Origin: Methylobacterium sp. DB0501
Lineage (GTDB): Bacteria; Pseudomonadota; Alphaproteobacteria; Rhizobiales; Beijerinckiaceae
Length of the DNA: 64,000 nucleotides
NCBI RefSeq assembly: GCF_011043735.1
Contig: NZ_JAAKGV010000013.1
Span: forward strand, 154,728-218,727
Reading direction: 5' to 3'
Shown here: piece after piece, positions 36,746 to 45,048 of the stretch
How the letters are laid out: every line of letters begins with the position of its first letter
Numbering within the stretch: position 1 is the stretch's first letter
Made by a program: the position numbers and the translations under genes
The notes under the pieces: model-generated
Databases searched by the model: none
What the model was told of the DNA's origin: nothing
The model's input: the letters and a program-made list of their open reading frames with translations, nothing else

Positions 36746-37483
36746 ATGTCCGTCTCCCGTCTCGCCCTCGTCGGCCTCGCCGGCGCGCTGCTCGCCGGCT
36801 GCAACACCGCCGACCGGCTCACCCAGATCGGCGCGACGCCGGTGCTGTCGGCGATCGAGGACCCGACCGCCCAGCCCGGCTATCGCCCGGTGCGGCTGCC
36901 GATGCCCGACGTCCAGCCGGTCTCCTACGCCTCGAACTCGCTCTGGCGTACCGGCTCGCGCGCCTTCTTCAAGGACCAGCGCGCCGCCAAGGTCGGCGAC
37001 CTCGTCACGGTGAAGATCAACGTCACCGACAAGGCCAACCTCAACAACGAGACCAAGCGCTCGCGCTCGAACAGCGAATCGTTCGGGATGCCCAACGCCT
37101 TCGGCCTCGAGACGAAGACCAAGCTGCTCGCCGGCCTCGACCCGGCGAAGATGCTCGCCACCGATGCCACGACTACCAACGACGGCGCCGGCTCGGTGCA
37201 GCGGGCCGAGACGGTGACCACCAGCGTGGCGGCGATCGTCACGCAGGTGCTGCCGAACGGCAACCTGGTGCTGGAAGGCCGCCAGGAGATCCGCATCAAC
37301 TTCGAGGTACGCGAACTGATCGTCGGCGGCGTGGTGCGGCCGGAGGACATCGAGTCCGACAACACCATCGATTCGAGCAAGATCGCCCAGGCCCGCATCG
37401 CGTATGGCGGCCGCGGCCAGATCACCGACGTGCAGCAGCCGCGCTACGGCCAGCAGTTCCTCGACATCGTGCTGCCGTTCTAG
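36746..37483 (+). CDS. flgH: Flagellar L-ring protein FlgH
   Basis: An outer-membrane lipoprotein that forms the L ring around the rod. The 245-residue product has a lipoprotein signal with lipobox LLAGC (Cys at residue 18), the family segments SLWRTGSRAFFKDQRA and VGDLVTVKINVTDKANLNN, and the C-terminal IAYGGRGQITDVQQPRYGQQ. GAGGAGG lies upstream of the ATG. It is the last gene before a strong terminator. Confidence 0.96.
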   Translation: MSVSRLALVGLAGALLAGCNTADRLTQIGATPVLSAIEDPTAQPGYRPVRLPMPDVQPVSYASNSLWRTGSRAFFKDQRAAKVGDLVTVKINVTDKANLNNETKRSRSNSESFGMPNAFGLETKTKLLAGLDPAKMLATDATTTNDGAGSVQRAETVTTSVAAIVTQVLPNGNLVLEGRQEIRINFEVRELIVGGVVRPEDIESDNTIDSSKIAQARIAYGGRGQITDVQQPRYGQQFLDIVLPF

Positions 37484-37945
37484 CGAACGGCGCCAAGGAT
37501 CCCGCACCGGGCGGCACGCTCCCCCCCTGAGCCGCACGGACGCGGCGCGGCCCCGGCACTCCCCGCCGGGGCCGCTCTCGTTTTGGAGGCGGACATGCGC
37601 ATGACCGGGGTGCCGGCTCGCGCCGTCCCGGCCGTCAGGTCAACATGGGTGCAAGGAAAAGGCGCTTCGCGCCCCGCATCTTGACCCTCCCCCTCAGCGG
37701 ATGTGGGGCGGGAGAGGGGATGCCGTTTGCGGAGACGACTGAACCGTTCTGAAGCGCGCCCTCTGGATCAGCGTGGCGCTGCCCGTCTCCCGGCCCCTGC
37801 TGACGCAGGATACACCCTCCCCGTCCCAAGTTGGGCTTGCCCAACTCGGCCACGGCGATGCGGAACCCGGGCAAGCCCGAGTTCCGTGAGGGAGGGTTTT
37901 GGCGCGGGCGTCGGGAGCGGTCGATCCAGCCGAAGCCGCGAACCC
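37484..37945. other. Gap between flgH and dksA with twin hairpins
   Basis: Apart from the flgH terminator, this 462-base gap holds two adjacent dyads: GTTGGGC-TT-GCCCAAC at 37830-37845 and GGAACCCGGGC-AA-GCCCGAGTTCC (one mismatch) at 37862-37885, enclosed by CCCTCC and GGAGGG with TTTT at 37897-37900. dksA runs leftward into them, so they may end its transcript or be a mobile intergenic repeat. No gene is supported. Confidence 0.55.
37547..37584 (+). terminator. Rho-independent terminator after flgH
   Basis: A perfect 11-bp stem, GCGGCCCCGGC with GCCGGGGCCGC, closes a 7-base loop and is followed by TCTCGTTTT. It lies 64 bases after the flgH stop and should end the flgF-flgG-flgA-flgH transcript. 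Confidence 0.88.
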
Positions 37946-38365
37946 TCAATCGTCCCGGTACACCCGCTCCCGGCGCTCGTGGCGCTCCTGGGCCTCGAGC
38001 GAGAGCGTCGCGATCGGGCGGGCCTCCAGGCGCTTGAGCGAGATCGGCTCGCCGGTCTCCTCGCAATAGCCGTAGGAGCCGTCCTCGATCCGAGACAGGG
38101 CCGCGTCGATCTTGGCGATCAGCTTCCGCTGCCGGTCGCGCGCCCGCAATTCGATCGCCCGATCGGTCTCGGACGAGGCGCGGTCGGTCAGGTCGGGGTG
38201 ATTCTCGTTCTCGCTCTGCAACGCCACCAGGGTGTCCTGGGCCTCGCGCAGAATGTCTTGCTTCCAACCCTGGAGCTTGCGGCGAAAATACTCCCGCTGA
38301 CGCTCGTTCATGAAGGGCTCGGCGTCATTGGGGGCATAGCCCTCCTCGATCACGATCTTCGCCAT
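37946..38365 (-). CDS. dksA: RNA polymerase-binding transcription factor DksA
   Basis: DksA enters the RNA polymerase secondary channel and works with ppGpp in the stringent response. The 139-residue product has the N-terminal helix, the coiled coil with the conserved tip (DLTDRASSETDRAIELRARDR) and the C-terminal finger region (GYCEETGEPISLKRLEARP). Only one of the four zinc-finger cysteines of E. coli DksA remains, a state common in alphaproteobacterial DksA. The ATG at 38365 gives the normal MAKIVIEEGYAP start. It is transcribed leftward, alone. Confidence 0.93.
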   Translation of the reverse strand: MAKIVIEEGYAPNDAEPFMNERQREYFRRKLQGWKQDILREAQDTLVALQSENENHPDLTDRASSETDRAIELRARDRQRKLIAKIDAALSRIEDGSYGYCEETGEPISLKRLEARPIATLSLEAQERHERRERVYRDD

Positions 38366-38524
38366 CGCGCCCCTCGGAAAACCGATGTTGTCCTGACCGC
38401 AGCCGATTGCATGGCCGCAGCCCACTTGGCGCAGCCCTATAATAGAGGCTGCACGACATCACAATGTCCCTGCGGGGCACGCAAGGACCGGACCAGGGGA
38501 CGGCGGCCCTCTGCTGCAATCGTG

Positions 38525-39550
38525 TCACGGTCCTGAACCATCTGCACCACCCGCCCGTCCGCCGAGGGCCGCCGCAATGTTCGATTCCAGACGTCGGGCG
38601 ACGGGCTGGCGATAGTGGCTGCCGTCGAAGAACAGGTCGGGCCCGTGCAGATCGGGCCGGTCGCCGGACCAGTCGACGACCCGCCCCCGCGGCGCCACCG
38701 CGGCGGCGAGCGCGGCGCGGCACGAGTCGGCCGCCGCGGCCCGGGGCGTGCCCGGCCGCGGCCGCGTCGCCGGGGCGACCGGCGGAAACACCAGCACCAG
38801 GGCCGTCTCAGGGGGCAGGCGGTCGGCCAACGCCCGCAGGCGGGCGGCGGCGGGGAAGCCGGGCCCGCCCTCCCCCGGATCGGGTCCGTCCGGGGCCGCC
38901 TGCGCCCGGGAGGCGACGCGCTCCGGCATGTCCGGATCGCCCAGCCGGAGGTAATCCGGCTCGTAATCCCAGTAGCCGTCGGGCGCTGCCCGGCGCGGGG
39001 CGGAGCGCATCGCCCAGCCGATGCGGTTGACGACCTCGCTGGCGACCGTGATGCGCAGGAGGCCGCGCAGGTAGCCCGGCCAATCCGCGGCCAGCAGCCA
39101 GGACGGGAACGGCCGCAGCGGCGGCAGGGCGGGATCGCCGGTGCACCAGAACGCGTCGGCTCCGATCACCAGGGCCCGCGCCTGGGGGTGATGGCGCAGG
39201 AAGTAGTCGGCGACCCGGAACTGCTCGCCCGGCCCGGTGCCCGGCACCGAGAGCTGCACGAACGGGATCCCGGTCGCCGCCCGCAGGCGCTCCGGCGCGA
39301 TCAGCTGGATGTGCGAGTTGCCGATGATCGCCGCCCTGTAGGCGGGATCGCGGCCCCGGCTCGCCGTAGCCGTGCGCGGCCCTTGCGGGCGGACGCCGTC
39401 GCGGGCGAGGAGCCGCGGTCGGCCGGTGTCGTAGGGATCGACCGCGAGGGCAAGCGCCAGGTAGCCGGCGAGCAGCAGGGCCGCCGCGCTCACCAGGCGG
39501 ACGGCGAAGCGGCGCCACGCGGCCTCGGGATCCAGGGGGTCGGCGCGCAT
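38525..39550 (-). CDS. SGNH/AlgX-like acyltransferase partner of the MBOAT protein
   Basis: A 341-residue membrane-anchored protein with one N-terminal helix (LVSAAALLLAGYLALALAV) and an extracytoplasmic SGNH-type fold: the Ser block AAIIGNSHIQLI near residue 75, and a C-terminal FFDGSHYRQPVARRL holding the Asp/His pair. Such proteins work with MBOAT partners by moving acetyl groups onto exported polysaccharides, as AlgX and AlgJ do with AlgI. It starts 13 bases after the MBOAT gene stop, so the two are an operon. Confidence 0.78.
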   Translation of the reverse strand: MRADPLDPEAAWRRFAVRLVSAAALLLAGYLALALAVDPYDTGRPRLLARDGVRPQGPRTATASRGRDPAYRAAIIGNSHIQLIAPERLRAATGIPFVQLSVPGTGPGEQFRVADYFLRHHPQARALVIGADAFWCTGDPALPPLRPFPSWLLAADWPGYLRGLLRITVASEVVNRIGWAMRSAPRRAAPDGYWDYEPDYLRLGDPDMPERVASRAQAAPDGPDPGEGGPGFPAAARLRALADRLPPETALVLVFPPVAPATRPRPGTPRAAAADSCRAALAAAVAPRGRVVDWSGDRPDLHGPDLFFDGSHYRQPVARRLESNIAAALGGRAGGADGSGP

Positions 39551-39563
39551 CGATCGGCTCCCC

Positions 39564-40940
39564 TCAGAACTGGAAGTAGATGAACTCGTAGTTGGCGTCG
39601 TCGCCGATGCGCAGCAGCACCGCGACGAGGAGCACCGCGAAGGCGATCGCCAAAGCCGGCCGCGGCGGCAGGCGGTGGACCGCTGCCCACGCCGTCGGGC
39701 CGACCAGTGCCACCAGGGCGGCGGGCACGAAGGCCCGCCACTTGAAGCCGTGCCCGGCCGGCGCGAGGCCGAACAACCCCTTGAACACCGCCAAAGCTGC
39801 CTCGAAGCTGGTGGCGCGGAACAGCACCCAGGTCAGCGCCACGAAGGCGAAGGTCTGGGCCCAGCCGAGGAGGACCGGCATCGGCAGCCCGGCCCGGCGC
39901 CACAGCAGGCCGGCCCCGAGCCCGGCCCCGTGCGCCGCCCCCCAGGCGACGAAGGTGAGGCCGGCGCCGTGCCACAGGCCGCCGAGCGTCATGGTGGCGA
40001 AGAGCGCGCCGATCTGCACGGCGAGGCCCCGGCGGTTGCCGCCGAACGGGATGTAGAGGTAGTCGCGCAGGAACCGCGACAGGGTCATGTGCCAGCGCCG
40101 CCAGAAATCCTGCAGCGAGATGGCGCGATAGGGCACGTCGAAGTTCTGCGGCAGCACGATCCCGAACAGCAGCGCGAGGCCGAGCGCCATGTCGGTGTAG
40201 CCGGAGAAGTCGAAATAGATCTGGAACGTGAAGGCGAGCGTGCCCTGCCACGCTTCCGTGACGCTCACGACCTTGCCGGCGGCGGCGGCCTCGAAGACCG
40301 GGTTGGCGTAGGCCGCGAGCGGATCGCCGAGGAACACCTTCTTGGCCAGCCCGAGGCAGAGCAGCATCAGCCCGCGGCCGATCCGCTCGGCGGCGTCCGG
40401 CCGGGCATAGGGCTTCTCGTCGAACTGGTGGAGGATCTCGCTCCAGCGCACCAGCGGGCCGGCGAGCACCTGGGGGAAGAACGCGATGTAGAGGGCGTAG
40501 CGCGTCAGGTCCATCTGCGGCGCCCGGCCGGCGCGCAGGTCGGTCAGATACATCACGTGATGGAAGGTGAAGAACGAGATGCCGAGCGGCAGGGCGAGGC
40601 TCGGCCGGGCTAAGTCGTGGAGCCCCGGCAGGACCGCCGCGAGGCCGGCGAGGAACCCCGCATACTTGAACAAGGCCAGGACCGCGAGGTTCGCCGCGAT
40701 GGCGAGCGGGATCAGGAGCGCCGCGCGGCTCCGCCCGAACCAGCGGGCGACGAGCCAGTTCAATCCGATCGAGGCGACCAGCAGCGGCACGAAGCGCGGA
40801 TCCCACCAGCCGTAGAAGACGAGCGAGAGCCCGACCAGCAGCGGCAGCCGCCAGCCCGGCCGGTGGAGGGCCACGACGGCGTGGAGGGCGAGGGCGACCG
40901 GCAGGAAGCCGAGGAGGAACGGAAAGGAGTTGAACAGCAT
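39564..40940 (-). CDS. MBOAT family membrane-bound O-acyltransferase (AlgI type)
   Basis: A polytopic inner-membrane O-acyltransferase of 458 residues. It begins MLFNSFPFLLGFLPVALAL, typical of AlgI/DltB relatives. The conserved blocks include FFTFHHVMYLTDLRAG, FDFSGYTDMALGLALLFG, FWRRWHMTLSRFLRDYLYIP and the catalytic histidine in TLGGLWHGAGLTFV. It passes acyl groups across the membrane for modification of a surface polymer. The SGNH protein encoded just downstream is the probable partner. No polysaccharide synthesis genes lie beside it. Confidence 0.93.
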   Translation of the reverse strand: MLFNSFPFLLGFLPVALALHAVVALHRPGWRLPLLVGLSLVFYGWWDPRFVPLLVASIGLNWLVARWFGRSRAALLIPLAIAANLAVLALFKYAGFLAGLAAVLPGLHDLARPSLALPLGISFFTFHHVMYLTDLRAGRAPQMDLTRYALYIAFFPQVLAGPLVRWSEILHQFDEKPYARPDAAERIGRGLMLLCLGLAKKVFLGDPLAAYANPVFEAAAAGKVVSVTEAWQGTLAFTFQIYFDFSGYTDMALGLALLFGIVLPQNFDVPYRAISLQDFWRRWHMTLSRFLRDYLYIPFGGNRRGLAVQIGALFATMTLGGLWHGAGLTFVAWGAAHGAGLGAGLLWRRAGLPMPVLLGWAQTFAFVALTWVLFRATSFEAALAVFKGLFGLAPAGHGFKWRAFVPAALVALVGPTAWAAVHRLPPRPALAIAFAVLLVAVLLRIGDDANYEFIYFQF

Positions 40941-41359
40941 CGAGGCCGGGGTGACGCGGGTCTTGCGGCGACACCAAGGCCGCCCGTCTTCGAACGGGCG
41001 CCGTTGTGGGAGATCGGGGATGACGCGTCAACGCCCGGGGGCTGCGCCCCGCGGCTCCGGACCCGGGTCATACCGGCAGGCGACCCTTCGAGGGCGGGCT
41101 GCCTCGTTCGCGGGTAGCGATGGCAGTCCATCGCCGACGAGGTCCGCCGCCCGCGAGCCGAAGCTCGGGATCGCCCGTGCCGTGGCGCCGGACCGAACCT
41201 CCCTGATCCGGCCTTTGCGGGCCTGACGGGCCGGATCGGCGAGGGCTGCGAGACCGCGACGGCCCTGTGGCGCGAGATCCAGGAGCGGCGCTATCCCGGG
41301 ACAAGCCGGCGGATGCGCCGCTTCTTCAGTCGTGTTCTTTGCGAATTTTATCGTGACGA
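40941..41359. other. Gap upstream of the MBOAT operon
   Basis: No gene is supported in these 419 bases. Composition falls toward A/T near 41330-41400. The MBOAT operon promoter should lie at its left end. The open frames here lack ribosome binding sites. Confidence 0.4.
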
Positions 41360-41734
41360 TCAGAGTTTTACGGGAGGAAAAATAACGTTCACGTTGCCGA
41401 GCCACGTCCGCAGCGCAACGGCGCGATGCTTTGCCTGCGATAAATTAAAATAATTCTCGGCAAGCTCGACGACGGCATTGCTTCCGCGGAAGCGGTCCGG
41501 ATGACGGTCGACGAATTCCTGCACATGAGCTACCGATCGAGGGCCGTGACAAAACAAATATGTCAAGGCGTGGTCCGACTCGAAGCGTGAGACGATTAAA
41601 TATACCTTGATATCGCCCGTTGCGTTCCACTCGGCTGGGCGGCCGACGGACCGGCTTTCGGTCCGCTCCAGATTCCCGTCGCCGCCTACGCGGAAGATCG
41701 TGACGTCGGATCCTCCTCGGTTGCCGGTATTCAT
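41360..41734 (-). CDS. Hypothetical protein, 124 residues
   Basis: I do not recognise this protein. Support comes from AAGGAG about nine bases before the ATG at 41734 and from protein-like composition with several aromatic residues (VYLIVSRFESDHALTYLFCHG, RTWLGNVNVIF). There is no signal or membrane helix, so it is predicted to be a soluble alpha/beta protein. It lies in a gene-poor stretch with lower G+C than the core genes, which hints at acquired DNA. Confidence 0.6.
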   Translation of the reverse strand: MNTGNRGGSDVTIFRVGGDGNLERTESRSVGRPAEWNATGDIKVYLIVSRFESDHALTYLFCHGPRSVAHVQEFVDRHPDRFRGSNAVVELAENYFNLSQAKHRAVALRTWLGNVNVIFPPVKL

Positions 41735-42416
41735 TCACGATGCTCCTTGGCTGTGGTCCGGCCCCGGATATGGGCAATGCGACGAGAACGACGATGGGAA
41801 AGCAGCGAAGCGTCGAGTCGGATCGATCCAGCGCAAGATCGGCACGTGATCCTCGCGCCCCGGACGTCGCCTTTGTGCCGGGCGGTCCGGAAGGAGCGAA
41901 GCCTGTCGGTCCGCGACGCGCCGATGGGGCGCAGACGACGACCGGGAAAGCGCGCCGCAGGCTCCGTACGATCCGTCGTCAGGACAACCAGGTATGCGAT
42001 GGTCCGCGTCAGCACCTGGCCGGCCCTCTCTCAAGAATCCTCGTTACGAAAAGGCACAGTCCGGGGCAAGACTGGGGCCGTATGATCGTCGCCACCGATC
42101 GCTCGAACGGGACACGATGGATGTGAGCGGTGGCGCAGCGGGCAGATCCGAGACAGAAGGACCCGCTTCACCGGTCGGATGGGGACGGGGGTCGAATACG
42201 AGGCACCTGGGGAAACCCGACGACGCGAACGAGTCGACTTCAGTGATGCGACGCAGACGCCACAATGTCGGCCTCACCGATCGGCAGGTGCGACATGGCC
42301 ATTGAGGCAGGATCGCCAGTATGGCAGCGTCCAATGACCTCAAGGCTTTGCCGTTCACCCTCACCTCCGCAGGCGCCCGTTTCCCTGGGCCTTATCTCGA
42401 CCGAGAGCCAGACAGC
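41735..42416. other. Gene-poor stretch before parA
   Basis: These 682 bases contain overlapping open frames on both strands but none has family similarity or a convincing ribosome binding site. I see no RNA gene. The parA promoter presumably lies at the right end. Confidence 0.4.
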
Positions 42417-43061
42417 ATGTTCGTTGTATCCGTGGTCCAGCAAAAAGGCGGGGTCGGCAAGACGACGCTGGCAGTCAACTTGTCAGGAGAGTTGCGCCAG
42501 AGAAAAATGAAGGTTAGCTTGATCGACGCCGACCCACAGGCTTCCGCCAGTGCCTGGTCCTTGCCGCGCAAGCTTGGTTTTCACGTCCGCGCGGAGCTTA
42601 TCACGAGTGGTACCGTGTCGCAGTGGCTGCGCAATGTGCTCAAGCAACAGGCGGACGTGACCATCGTCGACACACCGGCAGGGCTCGGGCCGGTCTTTCG
42701 TGCCGCGATCGATGTGGCGGACATCGTCCTCGTCCCGTGCGGCCCCTCGAGCCTTGATCTGAACTCGGTTCGCAACACCCTTACGGCAATCACCGATCAC
42801 CTCAAGAACGACAATCGCAATCACCCTCGGGTCGTGCTCGTGCCGACACGCGTGGAGCGGGAGACCCCCGAGGGGCAGCAGATCGGTGAGGAGTTAGGAG
42901 CGCTCGGGGAAACGGTGAGTCCGGCACTCAGTCATGACGCATATTATGTCCGGGCATTCACGCAGGGCGTGACGGTGACCACGGCGGCGCCCGCCAGCAA
43001 CGCGGCGAGCGAGATCCGTGCCGTCGCCGACTTCCTGCTCGGCCAGATCGCCCGCACGTAA
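42417..43061 (+). CDS. Orphan ParA-family ATPase
   Basis: A 214-residue Walker-type P-loop ATPase. The deviant Walker A QKGGVGKTT is near residue 8, DADPQAS near 37 and the Walker B/switch VDTPAGLGP near 80. This is the compact ParA/MinD form that dimerises on ATP and binds DNA or membrane to position cargo. No parB gene or centromere-like repeat is beside it, so its cargo is unknown. It lies just upstream of a type I secretion cassette. ATG 42417 was chosen because MFVVSVVQQKGG is the normal N-terminus; the open frame reaches 32 codons further. Confidence 0.85.
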   Translation: MFVVSVVQQKGGVGKTTLAVNLSGELRQRKMKVSLIDADPQASASAWSLPRKLGFHVRAELITSGTVSQWLRNVLKQQADVTIVDTPAGLGPVFRAAIDVADIVLVPCGPSSLDLNSVRNTLTAITDHLKNDNRNHPRVVLVPTRVERETPEGQQIGEELGALGETVSPALSHDAYYVRAFTQGVTVTTAAPASNAASEIRAVADFLLGQIART

Positions 43062-43144
43062 GACGAGGCTGCCGCTGCACTGCGGACGTATAAGAACGGC
43101 ATGGTTCGGCCCCTGTCTGGTCGGGTGCGTGCAAGTCGCCTGAC

Positions 43145-43244
43145 GAGGATCATGCCGGGGGCGAGGACGAAGGAGGCGAGCGCAGAAGAGGACGCGGTCG
43201 CTCCATGATCGCCGGCGAGCCGACGGTCGCGGCGGATCCAGCCG
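43145..43244. repeat. Diverged direct repeat, left copy
   Basis: This pairs with 55529-55626 in the same orientation. Both start GAGGATCATG and end GATCCAGCCG, with shared blocks GGCGAGCGC and CCATGATCG between. On the reverse strand both can encode related short peptides containing DHGAT and MIL, so they may be remnants of the same gene. Confidence 0.6.
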
Positions 43245-43903
43245 CACTCCCTCGGGCTCGCCGAGCTCCACCGTGACGGCATCGGCCCAACCGAGGCCAA
43301 TCACGCGCGACATGCGGTCGGCACGGCGGCGCGCCAGGGCCCGGAAAGCTCGCGATCGGCCCTCGTCGGGCGCGAGCCGTTCGCACACGCCGCCCTGGAG
43401 CATTTTGCGACGGAAGCGGATATCGCCTCGTCGCAGAGAATTCAGCGGAATCGCAGATCGAGGGCAGCGTTCGATGGCAACGCGATTGGGCGCCGCTCTA
43501 GCCCGGCCCGGGCGCCGCGCATCCTATCGGGTCTCTCGGGCGAGCGTCGGACACGGTCCCGACGCCAGCGGCGCGGACCGCCTACCCAGACGTCAAGCCT
43601 TGTGCTCCATCACGAAGCGGAATGTACCCCGAGATGCCGTCATGGCGCAGCACCGCAACCATCGGGGCCTATGGGAGCCCTGCGTCAGCCTCCAAGACGA
43701 GGCTATCCTGGTCCCCGATCGGGCATTTCGCAATCGGAGGCGCTACTCCTATTGGAGGATACCCCGAACGGGTTAAGCCTCAAGAGTCAGAGAGCATTTC
43801 ACCCGGCGGGAGAAGCGAAATTCCCGTACTCGAATTGACAACATGTCCAAAACTTCGCAGTCGTCCCCGGAGGTGTTGCATTTTTGTGGTTTAGACAGTT
43901 TTT

Positions 43904-43916
43904 TTTACACTGTAAA
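43904..43916. promoter_or_regulatory. Candidate operator palindrome
   Basis: A perfect TTTACA-C-TGTAAA dyad in an A/T-rich stretch, about 190 bases before the first gene of the secretion cassette. Its size and symmetry suit a dimeric repressor or activator. No regulator gene lies beside it. Confidence 0.3.
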
Positions 43917-44104
43917 TCACGTGATGTCGGATAGGCGATCGGTTCCGTCATCGCTTGGCTGCGCACTTGAGATCTTTCCGTACACGAATCGTCAACAGTT
44001 GATGCACTTCCAGGACATGAAATCACGATTGACCCAATCATCAGATTCCCATATGAGTGCTCCGTAACTCAGATTCGCGAAGTGCGAGGGAATAGGCCGA
44101 AGTG

Positions 44105-44992
44105 ATGGGTGAGGATCAGGTAAGCCCGCTTTCAGTCCAGGCCGGCCTATTTGTTTTACAATACATTAAATCACTTTCCCGCGGCACTCCGCCGGTAGTG
44201 GAAGTTCGCGTTCCGAGCGAAACCCGGCGATATGTGCAGATTATATCATCGCCCTTCGACGCCGCAGATACGATCAGTGCGCCGGGGGGATGTCTCGTCA
44301 TCAGGGCCGAGCAGGCATCGACAGTGCAGGTCGCTGTCGTTTCTGCCACTGGAGCGCGGGCGGGTGAGGTGGAACTGCGGCTCGAAGCGCTTGTCACTGG
44401 GCAAGCAGCATCGCCGCAGCGCGGGGAACCCGTGTCGTCTCCAGGACCTGTCGGATCCGCAGGACCCTCAGGAGTCGAACTGGTCGGCACAGCGCACGTC
44501 TCTCGCCGCGGTGACGTCCCGGTGGGTGGCGACAAGTGGGTCGCCGGGCCCAGTGAGCCTGCGCCGATCGAGGGGCTGGAAATCCGGCTCAATGCCCCTG
44601 GGGCAACGCTCCGTCTCGAATACCAAGTTCTTGTCGGTGGCAAAGACGGTGGCTGGACTCCCTGGCTGCGTGGCGAATATGCGGGTACCCGTGGGCAGTA
44701 TCGCCCTCTCTTGGGTATCCGCTTTCGACTCGCCGGCAATGCGGCTCAATTCCTCACGCTCCATGTCGACGCGTTGTTCCTCGGATCAACCGTCGAGACA
44801 GCGCGAGGGAATACCTTGGAATTGATCAGTGGCGCGGGTGTCGATCCGCTCGTTGGTCTCAAAATTGCCCTTGTTCCTACAACAAAGGGCAAGGTCCAGA
44901 GCGAGAATACCGCGATCCGACCTCCAACGGCTCAGCCAGCTGAAACGCGCGCCAGCCGCGTGCGCGTTTTTCGATCCTCTAGTCTTCGATAG
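44105..44992 (+). CDS. ChW-repeat-like protein at the head of the secretion cassette
   Basis: A 295-residue protein without a signal peptide. Residues 155-210 match the pattern of ChW repeats: IEGLEIRLNAPG, then YQVLVGGKDGGWTPWLRGEY, then AGTRGQYRPLLGIRFRL, that is the spaced V-Y, GW-x2-W, AGT-x-GQ and I-x-L positions. The N-terminal 100 residues look like a beta-rich domain, and a short Gly/Pro/Ser linker follows. ChW domains are mostly known from clostridial surface proteins, where their role is unclear. A GTG at 44102 is an alternative start. The next gene starts 56 bases on, so it is probably cotranscribed with the repeat protein. Confidence 0.6.
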   Translation: MGEDQVSPLSVQAGLFVLQYIKSLSRGTPPVVEVRVPSETRRYVQIISSPFDAADTISAPGGCLVIRAEQASTVQVAVVSATGARAGEVELRLEALVTGQAASPQRGEPVSSPGPVGSAGPSGVELVGTAHVSRRGDVPVGGDKWVAGPSEPAPIEGLEIRLNAPGATLRLEYQVLVGGKDGGWTPWLRGEYAGTRGQYRPLLGIRFRLAGNAAQFLTLHVDALFLGSTVETARGNTLELISGAGVDPLVGLKIALVPTTKGKVQSENTAIRPPTAQPAETRASRVRVFRSSSLR

Positions 44993-45048
44993 ACTGGAAG
45001 CGATTCCGTCAAACAATCAAACAAATATACGACACGAGGGGAATAAGC

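Larger units (their letters stand above)
43062..44104. other. 1-kb gene-poor region upstream of the secretion cassette
   Basis: No intact gene is supported. Bases 43145-43244 are a diverged copy of 55529-55626. From 43845 to 44060 the DNA is A/T-rich and contains the palindrome TTTACA-C-TGTAAA at 43904-43916. This is probably the control region of the cassette plus decayed DNA. Confidence 0.5.

Noticed and set aside
41740..42126. 128-residue forward frame and its neighbours before parA
   Set aside because: Arg/Gly/Asp-biased composition, no ribosome binding site and no similarity; probably not genes.
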